Positions 1-6,161 of a DNA stretch of 6,949 nucleotides are shown piece after piece (position 1 is the first letter of the stretch; each line of letters begins with the position of its first letter). The translations under genes and the position numbers were made by a program. Source of the DNA: an uncultured Acidobacteriota bacterium (GTDB lineage Bacteria > Acidobacteriota > Terriglobia > Bryobacterales > Bryobacteraceae); NCBI GenBank assembly GCA_937952345.1, contig CALFYN010001092.1, positions 1 through 6,949 of the forward strand, in the 5' to 3' direction. Below the pieces are notes generated by a model. It was not told the DNA's origin and searched no databases. It saw only the letters and a program-made list of their open reading frames with translations.

Positions 1-1
1 C

Positions 2-1423
2 GGAGTATATGAAGTACCTGCTCTGGGTGGTGACGCGAGGCTCTTCCAGGCTGGCGCGACGGACCCCAAGCCTTCGCCCGACGGAAAGCTCGTCGCCCTA
101 TCGCTCGGCAAACTGGCCATCAAACCGGTGGCCGGCGGCGGAGTGCGCGAGATGTTTGTCCTCACCACTACACCCCATGCCTGGTCTCCCGATAGTTCCC
201 AACTGATCGTTCGCGTCCAGGAACCGTTCACGCAGTTTCATGTGGTTTCCATGGACGGAAGCAGCCGCCCTCTCAAGCTGGAGGACAACCTCATCCGCCG
301 CAACATGTACAACGGCCAATGGACCAACATCGCCGCATGGCTCCCCGATCAGACCCTGCTTTTCACCTCACCCTTGGGAGACGCCGTCAATGTGTGGCGC
401 ATTGCGCTACGCGATGTGGAGTCGGGCGAACCGGCACCCGTCATCTTCGGCACTTCCTCGAACAGCTTGATGAACACCAGTGCTGTCCCCGGCCGCATCG
501 CCTTCAACTCCAACCACTCCGTTAACAGACTGTTATCTCTGCCCTGCGATTTAAACAATGGCAAGGTGCTCGGTGCGCCGGAGCGTTTGACCGCCGGACA
601 ATCCGACGGGTTGCACCCCTATCTCTCCTCCGACGGCTCCATGCTTGCCTACGCAAGCTGGCGCAACGGCAGTCAAGCTCTGTGGTTGCGCAATCTGCGC
701 ACCGGCAAGGAGCGCATGCTGGCTCAACCGAAGAGCATGAGCGAAGCGCTTGCCCACTTTGTCTTCAGCCCCGATGGCAAGCGCATCGCTGCCACGTACT
801 CCGGAGAAGGCGGCGGAGGTGGCTTAGGGCCTGCCGCCTGGAAAATGGTGTCCATCGATGCCGCCACCGGCGAAAGGTCCGACTTGTCGGAGTCTGGCGC
901 ACGTCTGCGCGGCTGGTCTCCCGATGGACGCTTCCTGTTGCTCTGGGACACTTCCACCCCGCAGGGCATCTCCGTGATGGAGATGGCTTCCCGCAAGAAA
1001 TCGCGGATCATCCGGCGTGGGCAGGACCATTTCACTGATCCCAAGATCTCGTCGGATGGAAAATGGCTCGCCTTCCTCGACAGGGCGCGCAGGTTGTATG
1101 TCGCGCCTTTCCGCGGCGCGCAACCGGTTCCGGAGCCGGAATGGCGCACCGTTGCCGAAAACGTGAGTCATCCATTCTGGGCGTCCGACGGAAATTCCAT
1201 CTACTTCTCTCCCGCCTCCGCCGGAACCGCGCGAGGCGCCATCTACCGCCAGCCGATTCATCCCGAAACCAAACAGCCCATCGGCAAACCCGTGCACTTC
1301 TACACCTTCGAAGGAGGGCCGGCGATTTCCGTGGTCAACCCCATCGCTGTTTCCTCGGAACGGATCGTCGCCGTGATCCATGAACTCTCCAGCGACATCT
1401 GGACCATGGACCTCCGCAATTAA
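2..1423 (+). CDS. PD40/TolB-like beta-propeller protein, C-terminal part (5' end outside window)
   Basis: The frame is open from the window edge (first full codon at 2) to TAA at 1421-1423, giving 473 visible residues. A GTG at 128 is not a convincing start: a good propeller repeat with SPDGK (74-88) lies upstream in the same frame. WD40-like/PD40 blades recur, with the signature SPDGK/SPDGR/SSDGK at 767-781, 917-931 and 1049-1063, and weaker variants at about 185, 335, 620 and 1180. The ending (IYRQPIHPETKQPIGKP, then SSDIWTMDL) resembles the C-terminal sensor half of acidobacterial proteins in which such propellers follow a Ser/Thr kinase domain or a CadC-like winged helix. That N-terminal effector is not visible, so the class cannot be decided; plain TolB-like or peptidase-associated propellers are alternatives. 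A glycine-rich loop (about 803-835) sits between blades. Such propellers usually serve as protein- or ligand-binding platforms. Confidence is high for the fold and low for the function. Confidence 0.85.
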   Translation, partial: GVYEVPALGGDARLFQAGATDPKPSPDGKLVALSLGKLAIKPVAGGGVREMFVLTTTPHAWSPDSSQLIVRVQEPFTQFHVVSMDGSSRPLKLEDNLIRRNMYNGQWTNIAAWLPDQTLLFTSPLGDAVNVWRIALRDVESGEPAPVIFGTSSNSLMNTSAVPGRIAFNSNHSVNRLLSLPCDLNNGKVLGAPERLTAGQSDGLHPYLSSDGSMLAYASWRNGSQALWLRNLRTGKERMLAQPKSMSEALAHFVFSPDGKRIAATYSGEGGGGGLGPAAWKMVSIDAATGERSDLSESGARLRGWSPDGRFLLLWDTSTPQGISVMEMASRKKSRIIRRGQDHFTDPKISSDGKWLAFLDRARRLYVAPFRGAQPVPEPEWRTVAENVSHPFWASDGNSIYFSPASAGTARGAIYRQPIHPETKQPIGKPVHFYTFEGGPAISVVNPIAVSSERIVAVIHELSSDIWTMDLRN

Positions 1424-2382
1424 ATCACCCGCGCAATATCCACCATGTCGCTAAACAGCCCGTACGCCGTCTGCTCCACCCCCGGGTCCGATTCCAATAC
1501 CCCCAGCGTCCCCATCAAATCCGTCTCAATCCGCAACAGATTCGACGTCCCCCGCGCCAGCGCCAACGGATCCTGCAAGTCCAGCACTTCCGCCCGCACC
1601 CGCATCTTCATCCCATCCTTTCCCCGATGCGCCCTACTTACCAATCGCACCGTCTTCCCCTTCGGCCGCAACTCCGCCAGCTTTTCCGGAGTCAGCCTTC
1701 GGATCCCCTTCGTGTCCACCACCAGCGGATTCGTCCGCGCATCCATCAGCACATTGGCCAGCGCCGCCGTCTTTGCCGCCGCATCCCAACCGTCAATATC
1801 GAACGCTACGTCCGCTTCCGCCACACCCATCTTCTGCGCCAACCGCACGCCATCCTCCAGCGACAAACCCTTCTCCATCGCCTCCAGCACCACGTTCGTC
1901 GTCGAGTTCAACACCCCATGAAAGCCCAAAACACGAACCCCAGGTAATGTTTCCCGCACCAGATTGAACACCGGAGCCCCATCCATCACAATCGACTCAA
2001 ACCGCAACTGCACTCCCGCCTGCAGCGCCTCCATCGCCAGATCCGCATACGCCTGCGCAATCGGACCCTTGTTCGCCGTCACCACATGCAGCCCGCGCGC
2101 GAATGCCGCCCGAATGTGCGACAACGCCGGCTCCCCCGTCGCCGGATTGAGCGTCGTCACTTCGAACACCACCTCCGCCTTCGCCTTGTCGAGAAACTCC
2201 TCCACCGACGCCGCACGCGGTCCCCACAACGGGTCCACGCCCACGCCGTGCACGTTGTACGCGGTTCCGTGACGCGCCGTGTGGATCGCCACAATACGAA
2301 AAGGATATTGCGACTGCTTCTTTTCGAGCAGCCGCGCGAAGGCCTTGCCCACGCTGCCGTAACCGATCAGTGCCAGGTTCAA
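1420..2382 (-). CDS. hom: Homoserine dehydrogenase, short form without ACT domain
   Basis: 320 residues. The predicted reaction is NAD(P)H-dependent reduction of L-aspartate 4-semialdehyde to L-homoserine, the branch step to Thr and Met, in the cytosol. An N-terminal Rossmann motif GYGSVG (residues 7-12) is followed by the family TANK motif (102-105, Lys105), GVLNSTTN (156-163), and the catalytic block AEAD...DGWDAAAK with Glu189, Asp200 and Lys204 at the spacing expected of the known Glu/Asp/Lys active-site set. The protein stops after the catalytic fold, with no C-terminal ACT domain, so ACT-mediated threonine feedback is not expected. An Arg (37) after the second beta strand might favour NADP, but this is weak. 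The start is TTG at 2382-2380, overlapping the TGA of the upstream gene (TTGA). A modest GAGAAG at 2396-2391 lies 8 nt upstream, and the TTG start yields the canonical N-terminus. It is the last gene of the operon; its TAA shares TTAA with the convergent propeller gene. No thrB, thrC or lysC is nearby. Confidence 0.93.
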   Translation of the reverse strand: MNLALIGYGSVGKAFARLLEKKQSQYPFRIVAIHTARHGTAYNVHGVGVDPLWGPRAASVEEFLDKAKAEVVFEVTTLNPATGEPALSHIRAAFARGLHVVTANKGPIAQAYADLAMEALQAGVQLRFESIVMDGAPVFNLVRETLPGVRVLGFHGVLNSTTNVVLEAMEKGLSLEDGVRLAQKMGVAEADVAFDIDGWDAAAKTAALANVLMDARTNPLVVDTKGIRRLTPEKLAELRPKGKTVRLVSRAHRGKDGMKMRVRAEVLDLQDPLALARGTSNLLRIETDLMGTLGVLESDPGVEQTAYGLFSDMVDIARVI

Positions 2383-4355
2383 AACGTCATCTTCTCAATG
2401 AGGGATTTTAACTGCTGTTCCTGCGCCGCCTTCTGCTTCCGCAACTGCCCCACGCGGTCCCGCAACCCCGCCAGCTTTGCTTCCTGCGATGCCAGTTCGT
2501 TGGCATAGCGGTTCACCTGCTCCTGCTGCCCTGTCACCCGGTTCAGGCTCGATAGATTCTGCCGGATGCGGTCCTGATCGCGCACCAGTTCGTTGATCTC
2601 CTGCTCCAGATCCCGCAACTGCACGTCCGTCTCCGCCACCAACCGCTTCTGCGCCGCTACCGCCTCCAACTGCTTCCGGCCCTCCGCGCTCAGATTGCGA
2701 TTCTGCACGTACACGCCGATCTGATCCGGAGTCAGGCTCAACACCGTTACGCTCTGCTCCAGCAGTCGCTCCTCAGGCACCGCGAACTTCTCTGTTGCAT
2801 TCGCCCCCAGCTTCACTTCGAAGCGGTGCGCCGACGCCGTGCTCTCCACTGGCTTTACGTTCAGCAACGAATATCCGCCCCGCACCGGATGCTCAATCCA
2901 CAGCGTCTTCGCCTTCCCATCCACATTGCGAATCGTATAGGTCTGCGTCTCCAGAATCGCCGTCTTCGTCGTCAGGATCCCGCGCGCCGCCCGGAACTCG
3001 CGCACCACATCGCGCGTCGAATCGAACGCCGTAGTAATCCGAGTCCCCAAATCCACCCCATAACTGATCAACCTCTTGTCACCCGCCTTAAACGTCTCCA
3101 CCAGCGCTTCGCCCGCATACGCGCCGCCGTCGAATACCGTAATCGGCCCGCCATCCAGCGTCTTGCCGCTGTTGTTCGTAATCTCCGCTGCGTTCATCGG
3201 ATTCTGCAGCGAACGGTCGGAATAAATCAGCAATTTCCGCGACGTGATCTTCTGTTGCAGGAATGGCAGCATCGCCGATTCGCTCTTGCGCACCGTCACC
3301 GGCGTCGCAAACCGGTACTCAAACAAATCCCCCAACTCGCGCCCCTGCGCCGACACCGCTACCGTGCTCTCCGCCGCGCGTTCCGCTTCCGCCGCCATCG
3401 CCATATCCGCCATCAACGCCCGCCTTGGCGCGGGAGGAGCCGCGGGCATCGTCTTCGCGAACTGCTCCACGCTGGCCCCCGCCACCGCCCCCGCGTGCAC
3501 CGGAGGAGCAACCGCCCGGTCCTCCGGCAACTCCGCCACCGGCCGCTCCCGGTACTTCGGTTCATACAACTGGCTGATGAACGAAATCGGCCGCCCCGAC
3601 ACCAGCGCCAGCGTTACATTCGTCCAATCCTCGCCCGTCGTGTTATCCACAATCGCCCACCCTTCGATCGTCGCGTCCGCCGCGCCGAAAATCAGCCGGT
3701 AGCTCGACTTCCACACCGGCGTCGGAATCATATAGCTCGCCCGAACCTGCCGCGACCGCACATCCGACGAATCGATGTACACGCTCCGCTTCTCCCGCGA
3801 CCGCGCCACCGCCAGCGCCGCCAGATATTCCTTCAACTGCCGCTGTAGCACATCATCGGAAAACTTAAGCACCCCCACCGCCGCCAGTTCAAACGTCTTC
3901 AGCTCCCCGCCATCCAGCATCAGCGTGAGCATCTCCTTCTCCTGCGCTTTCTCACCGAACGCCACCGCCCGCGCCGAAAAAATCGCCCCCGCCGCATTCT
4001 CTCCCGCCGCCGTCCGCAACTCCAGCCGCGCACCCTTCAATTGATCCAGAAATGCGCTCAACGCAATCTGCGGACGCACCTGAAATGGATAATCCGCCAG
4101 CCGCTTCTCCAGCGGCTCGCTCGCGTCGTAGCGCAACCCCGTGATCTTCCCCCCACGATCCTCAATCGTCAGCGACTTCAACACATCATTCATATCGCCG
4201 GCCTGAAAATCGAGCCGCGCCGATTCCCCCGCCCGCAACTCTCCCGCCCGCTCGAAATACCCCACCCCGTGCTTGTACAGAATCACCGTCTTCACCGGCA
4301 ACTCCGCAGCCAGGGAAACCGCCGCCAGAACACACGCGCCCAGTACGATCTTCAT
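2379..4355 (-). CDS. Secreted DUF4139 domain protein with C-terminal coiled coil
   Basis: 658 residues, role unknown. Residues 1-17 form a Sec-type signal peptide (Lys2, hydrophobic core, likely cleavage after the Ala16-Ala17 region), so the mature protein probably acts in the periplasm. The N-terminal domain opens with LPVKTVILYKHGVGYFER (19-36) and holds DMNDVLKSLTIEDRGG (54-69), recalling the beta-rich DUF4140-like start of the MuiA group. The DUF4139 core follows: SYMIPTPVWKSSYRL (207-221), DNTTGEDWTNVTLALVSGRP (237-256), then LGDLFEYRFATPVTVRKSES (341-360). These flank an Ala/Pro-rich, probably disordered insert at about 280-335. The last 100 residues (about 558-656) are a long Gln/Glu/Arg/Leu-rich predicted coiled coil ending the protein. 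No transmembrane anchor is seen after the signal. Family members are annotated as 'mucoidy inhibitor A-like', but no biochemical role is established. It starts 17 nt after yjbQ with the best ribosome-binding site of the window, suggesting strong independent initiation. Confidence 0.88.
   Translation of the reverse strand: MKIVLGACVLAAVSLAAELPVKTVILYKHGVGYFERAGELRAGESARLDFQAGDMNDVLKSLTIEDRGGKITGLRYDASEPLEKRLADYPFQVRPQIALSAFLDQLKGARLELRTAAGENAAGAIFSARAVAFGEKAQEKEMLTLMLDGGELKTFELAAVGVLKFSDDVLQRQLKEYLAALAVARSREKRSVYIDSSDVRSRQVRASYMIPTPVWKSSYRLIFGAADATIEGWAIVDNTTGEDWTNVTLALVSGRPISFISQLYEPKYRERPVAELPEDRAVAPPVHAGAVAGASVEQFAKTMPAAPPAPRRALMADMAMAAEAERAAESTVAVSAQGRELGDLFEYRFATPVTVRKSESAMLPFLQQKITSRKLLIYSDRSLQNPMNAAEITNNSGKTLDGGPITVFDGGAYAGEALVETFKAGDKRLISYGVDLGTRITTAFDSTRDVVREFRAARGILTTKTAILETQTYTIRNVDGKAKTLWIEHPVRGGYSLLNVKPVESTASAHRFEVKLGANATEKFAVPEERLLEQSVTVLSLTPDQIGVYVQNRNLSAEGRKQLEAVAAQKRLVAETDVQLRDLEQEINELVRDQDRIRQNLSSLNRVTGQQEQVNRYANELASQEAKLAGLRDRVGQLRKQKAAQEQQLKSLIEKMTF
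2391..2396 (-). promoter_or_regulatory. Weak Shine-Dalgarno supporting the TTG start of hom
   Basis: GAGAAG on the minus strand lies 8 nt before the TTG start at 2382, inside the last codons of the DUF4139 gene. It is only a partial match to the anti-SD complement; reinitiation by ribosomes finishing the DUF4139 gene at the overlapping TGA is the more likely main route. An ATG at 2390 is in the DUF4139 frame, not the hom frame. Confidence 0.5.
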
Positions 4356-4360
4356 CGCAC

Positions 4361-4367
4361 ACCTCCC
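4361..4367 (-). promoter_or_regulatory. Strong Shine-Dalgarno for the DUF4139 gene
   Basis: GGGAGGT on the minus strand, with 6 nt between GGAGG and the ATG at 4355. It is the only near-consensus ribosome-binding site in the window and fixes the start of the DUF4139 gene. It lies in the 17-nt gap after the yjbQ stop. Confidence 0.85.
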
Positions 4368-4372
4368 GGTGT

Positions 4373-4786
4373 TTATTCGCCCATCACCTTAATGATGACG
4401 CGTTTCGGACGCTGCCCGTCGAACTCCGCGTAATACACCTGCTGCCACGGACCCAGATCCAGCTTCCCCGCCGTTACCGGCACAATCACCTGGTGATGCA
4501 CCAGCAGGCTCTTCAAATGCGAATCGCCGTTGTCTTCGCCCGTCCGGTGATGCCGGTAATTTTTCTTGAAAGGCGCCAGTTGCTCCAGCCACTCGTCAAT
4601 GTCGCTGATTAACCCATCCTCGGCATCGTTCACCCACACGCCCGCCGTGATATGCATGGCCGACACCAGAATCATCCCCTCGGCGATGCCGCTCTTTTTC
4701 AGAGCGGCTTCCACCTTGGGCGTAATGTTGATGTACTCCCTGTGTTTCTCCGTGCGAAACGTCAGGTACTCGGTGTGCGCTTTCAT
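4373..4786 (-). CDS. yjbQ: YjbQ/UPF0047 family protein (putative thiamine-phosphate synthase-like)
   Basis: 137 residues, the usual size for this single-domain cytosolic family. Visible family blocks are SAMHITAGVWVND (42-54) with His45 and Asp54, the HHRTGEDNGDSHLKSLL block (79-95) with His79/His80/Asp88/His90, and LGPWQQVYYAEFDG (111-124), followed by a basic strand and the typical C-terminal 'KVMGE'. The conserved His/Asp residues form a metal- or ligand-binding site in known structures. Weak thiamine-phosphate synthase activity has been reported for E. coli YjbQ and relatives, but the physiological role is unsettled. I chose ATG at 4786-4784. The frame stays open to 4936, but the extra 50 residues are a Gly/Ala/Glu-rich translation of the upstream gene's other frame with no family similarity. 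The start shares one base with the preceding TGA (TGATG), so translation is probably coupled; GGAAG at 4802-4798 is 11 nt away, longer than ideal. A Pro occupies the position commonly Thr in the GTWQ signature. Confidence 0.92.
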   Translation of the reverse strand: MKAHTEYLTFRTEKHREYINITPKVEAALKKSGIAEGMILVSAMHITAGVWVNDAEDGLISDIDEWLEQLAPFKKNYRHHRTGEDNGDSHLKSLLVHHQVIVPVTAGKLDLGPWQQVYYAEFDGQRPKRVIIKVMGE

Positions 4787-6069
4787 CACACCGTCAGCTT
4801 CCACGGCTTGCGGTATTCCCGCGACAGCAGTTTCTTCGCCTCGGATTGCTTCACCGTCTCCCCGTCCCAATCCAGCCGCAGCCGGCTCCGCAGCGCCACG
4901 TTCGCCAGCAAACACGTCGCCGACGACCGGTAGCACTTCTCAATGTCCGAATTCGGCTTCTGCCGCGTGCGTACGCATTCAATGAAATTCGCCCAATGCG
5001 CCGCGTTCATCTGGTTCGACGATTTTACTTCCTCTGCCTGCAAGTCCGAGCCCTTCTCCGGCACCACCTGATACCCGCTGCGGTCCACGAACAGCGTGCC
5101 CTGGTCGCCATAGAACAGAATTCCGCCGCCCTTGCCGAACATCGACTGCGCGTTCCCATTGCGATTCTCATACGTGCAGCAGAACCCCGGATATTCATAC
5201 GAAGCATGAATCGTATCCGGCGTCTCGCGGTTGTCCTTCAGCCGGAATTTGCCGCCCACGCAGTTTATCGTCTGTGGCATTGCTTCATCAAACGCCATCT
5301 GCACAATGTCCAGCCAGTGCACGCCCCAATCCGTCATCATCCCGCCCGCATAATCCCAGAACCAGCGGAAGTGCGAAAACGCCTTCGGATCCACCCCGAA
5401 CCGGTTCGCATTGAAAGGACGCTTCGGAGCCGGCCCCAGCCACATATCCCAATCGAGATCGGCCGGCGGTTCGGCATCCGGCGGATTCCCGATTCCTTCC
5501 ACCGGAGCATTGCTGTAGTTCCACGTATGGACCATGCTTACCTTGCCCAGTTTCCCCGACTTCACAATGTCCGTCGCCTTCTGGAAATGCACCCCCGACC
5601 GTTGCATCGTCCCCGCCTGCACCACCCGCTTGTACTTCCGCGCCGCCTCCACCATCTTCTTGCCCTCTTCCACCGCCACGCAGATGGGCTTCTCCACAAA
5701 CACGTCCTTGCCCGCCTTGCAGGCTTCCACCATCATGTACGGATGCCAGTGGTCGGGCGTGGAAATACATACGATATCCACCGATTTATCCGCCAAAATC
5801 TCCCGGAAATCCCGAACGCCTTTGGCCTTCCCCTTCGTCATCTCCACCGCCTGCTCCAGGTGGGGCTGGAAGACGTCGCACACATGGGTCACTTCCACCG
5901 AGTCCATCTTCAAGGCGAACCCCAGGTTGCCCCGTCCCATCCGCCCCATCCCGATGAAGGCGGCAGTGTATTTATCGTTGGCGCCCTTCAGGTTGCCGGT
6001 GAAAATGTTGGTGGTGAAAGCGGCCGTGGCGGCCTTCAGGAAATCTCTGCGTTCGTTTTGGTCAGGCAT
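4786..6069 (-). CDS. Gfo/Idh/MocA family oxidoreductase with Tat-type N-terminus
   Basis: 427 residues, predicted NAD(P)-dependent oxidoreductase of sugars or cyclitols (exact substrate unknown). The N-terminus carries RRDFLKAA (7-14), a twin-arginine motif, but the following core AATAAFTTNIFTG is short and interrupted by Thr/Asn, so export is uncertain. The Rossmann motif FIGMGRMGRGN (38-48) is followed by STPDHWHP (103-110), the family EKP motif (126-128, Lys127 contacting the nicotinamide ribose in studied members), and the C-terminal alpha/beta domain with DWGVHWLDIV (247-256), whose Asp247 and His251 are candidate catalytic residues. Some relatives of this Tat-bearing type are NAD-dependent glycosidases (GH109), which remains possible. 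ATG at 6069-6067 is the first possible start, because an in-frame TAG lies at 6075-6073. No Shine-Dalgarno is visible, and the proposed -10 is so close that the transcript may be leaderless. It is the first gene of the four-gene operon; its TGA overlaps the yjbQ start by one base. Confidence 0.92.
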   Translation of the reverse strand: MPDQNERRDFLKAATAAFTTNIFTGNLKGANDKYTAAFIGMGRMGRGNLGFALKMDSVEVTHVCDVFQPHLEQAVEMTKGKAKGVRDFREILADKSVDIVCISTPDHWHPYMMVEACKAGKDVFVEKPICVAVEEGKKMVEAARKYKRVVQAGTMQRSGVHFQKATDIVKSGKLGKVSMVHTWNYSNAPVEGIGNPPDAEPPADLDWDMWLGPAPKRPFNANRFGVDPKAFSHFRWFWDYAGGMMTDWGVHWLDIVQMAFDEAMPQTINCVGGKFRLKDNRETPDTIHASYEYPGFCCTYENRNGNAQSMFGKGGGILFYGDQGTLFVDRSGYQVVPEKGSDLQAEEVKSSNQMNAAHWANFIECVRTRQKPNSDIEKCYRSSATCLLANVALRSRLRLDWDGETVKQSEAKKLLSREYRKPWKLTV

Positions 6070-6078
6070 CGACTAGGG

Positions 6079-6087
6079 ATTTTAGCA
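6079..6087 (-). promoter_or_regulatory. Candidate extended -10 for the Gfo/Idh operon
   Basis: On the minus strand TGCTAAAAT reads as TGn plus TAAAAT (5 of 6 match to TATAAT, positions 6084-6079). No recognisable -35 lies 16-18 nt upstream, where the DNA is GC-rich. Only 9 nt separate this element from the ATG at 6069, predicting a leader of about 0-3 nt, which fits the missing Shine-Dalgarno. A weaker, more distal promoter is possible. Confidence 0.4.
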
Positions 6088-6121
6088 GGGACCGAGCCAC
6101 AGCGGCGACCCGAATTTCCCA

Positions 6122-6152
6122 TTGACAAGTACTCTGCTACATAAAGTACACT
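6122..6152 (+). promoter_or_regulatory. Candidate sigma70-type promoter for the phosphoesterase gene
   Basis: A perfect -35 TTGACA (6122-6127) is followed by TACACT (6147-6152), which matches 4 of 6 positions of the -10 consensus but at a 19-nt spacing, longer than the optimal 17. At 16-18 nt the hexamers (AAGTAC, AGTACA, GTACAC) are poor. If this -10 is used, transcription would start at about 6158-6161, almost at the ATG at 6162. The non-optimal spacing, with a dyad filling the spacer, is compatible with a regulated promoter. Not experimentally supported. Confidence 0.5.
6128..6150. promoter_or_regulatory. 23-nt imperfect dyad (operator candidate) in the promoter spacer
   Basis: Arms AGTACTCT (6128-6135) and AAAGTACA (6143-6150) are inverted repeats matching 6 of 8 positions, with a 7-nt centre. 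The same stretch also holds a direct repeat AAGTAC (6127-6132 and 6144-6149) with a 17-nt period. The dyad covers the region between -35 and -10, where a dimeric repressor or MerR-like activator would bind. No regulator gene is adjacent, so the binding protein is unknown. Confidence 0.35.
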
Positions 6153-6161
6153 GAAGTTCAG

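Larger units (their letters stand above)
1420..6069 (-). other. Predicted four-gene operon (Gfo/Idh - yjbQ - DUF4139 - hom)
   Basis: Four genes in the same direction have junctions of -1 nt (TGATG), +17 nt and -4 nt (TTGA), leaving no room for internal terminators or ordinary promoters between them. This supports one transcript from the divergent promoter region at 6070-6161, with translational coupling at the first and third junctions. No hairpin plus T-run is visible at the 3' end, where the last codon abuts the convergent gene. Co-transcription is inferred from spacing, and an internal promoter inside the 2-kb DUF4139 gene cannot be excluded. Confidence 0.75.
6070..6161. promoter_or_regulatory. 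Divergent intergenic promoter region
   Basis: 92 nt separate the oppositely directed Gfo/Idh operon and the phosphoesterase gene. It is the only sizable non-coding DNA here and must hold both promoters. The right half (6120-6161) is AT-richer and carries the rightward promoter and GTAC repeats; the left half holds the leftward -10. In-frame stops flank both starts (TAG at 6075-6073 on minus, TGA at 6123-6125 on plus), so neither gene can be extended into it. Confidence 0.8.

Noticed and set aside
128..130. GTG at 128 as start of the propeller gene
   Set aside because: The frame is open to the left edge and encodes a propeller repeat with SPDGK at 74-88, so the gene begins outside the window.
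800..840. Glycine-codon run in the propeller gene as a possible tandem repeat
   Set aside because: The codons vary and there is no exact repeated unit; it reads as a flexible loop between blades.
2826..3848. 340-residue plus-strand open frame opposite the DUF4139 gene
   Set aside because: Extremely Arg/His-rich, no recognisable domain, complementary to a well-supported coding frame.
4332..4355. Lipobox-like LGAC at residues 5-8 of the DUF4139 protein
   Set aside because: Only seven residues would precede the Cys, too short for a lipoprotein signal; the hydrophobic core continues past it to a normal Sec-type cleavage site.
4787..4936. 50-residue N-terminal extension of the YjbQ protein
   Set aside because: It lies wholly inside the Gfo/Idh coding sequence in another frame, looks like noise, and the remaining 137 residues match the normal family length.
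4846..6144. 432-residue plus-strand open frame opposite the Gfo/Idh gene
   Set aside because: Its product is Arg/His/Pro/Leu-rich low-complexity sequence without family motifs. It is a shadow of a gene with clear Rossmann and EKP motifs and is explained by the C-rich plus strand having few stops.
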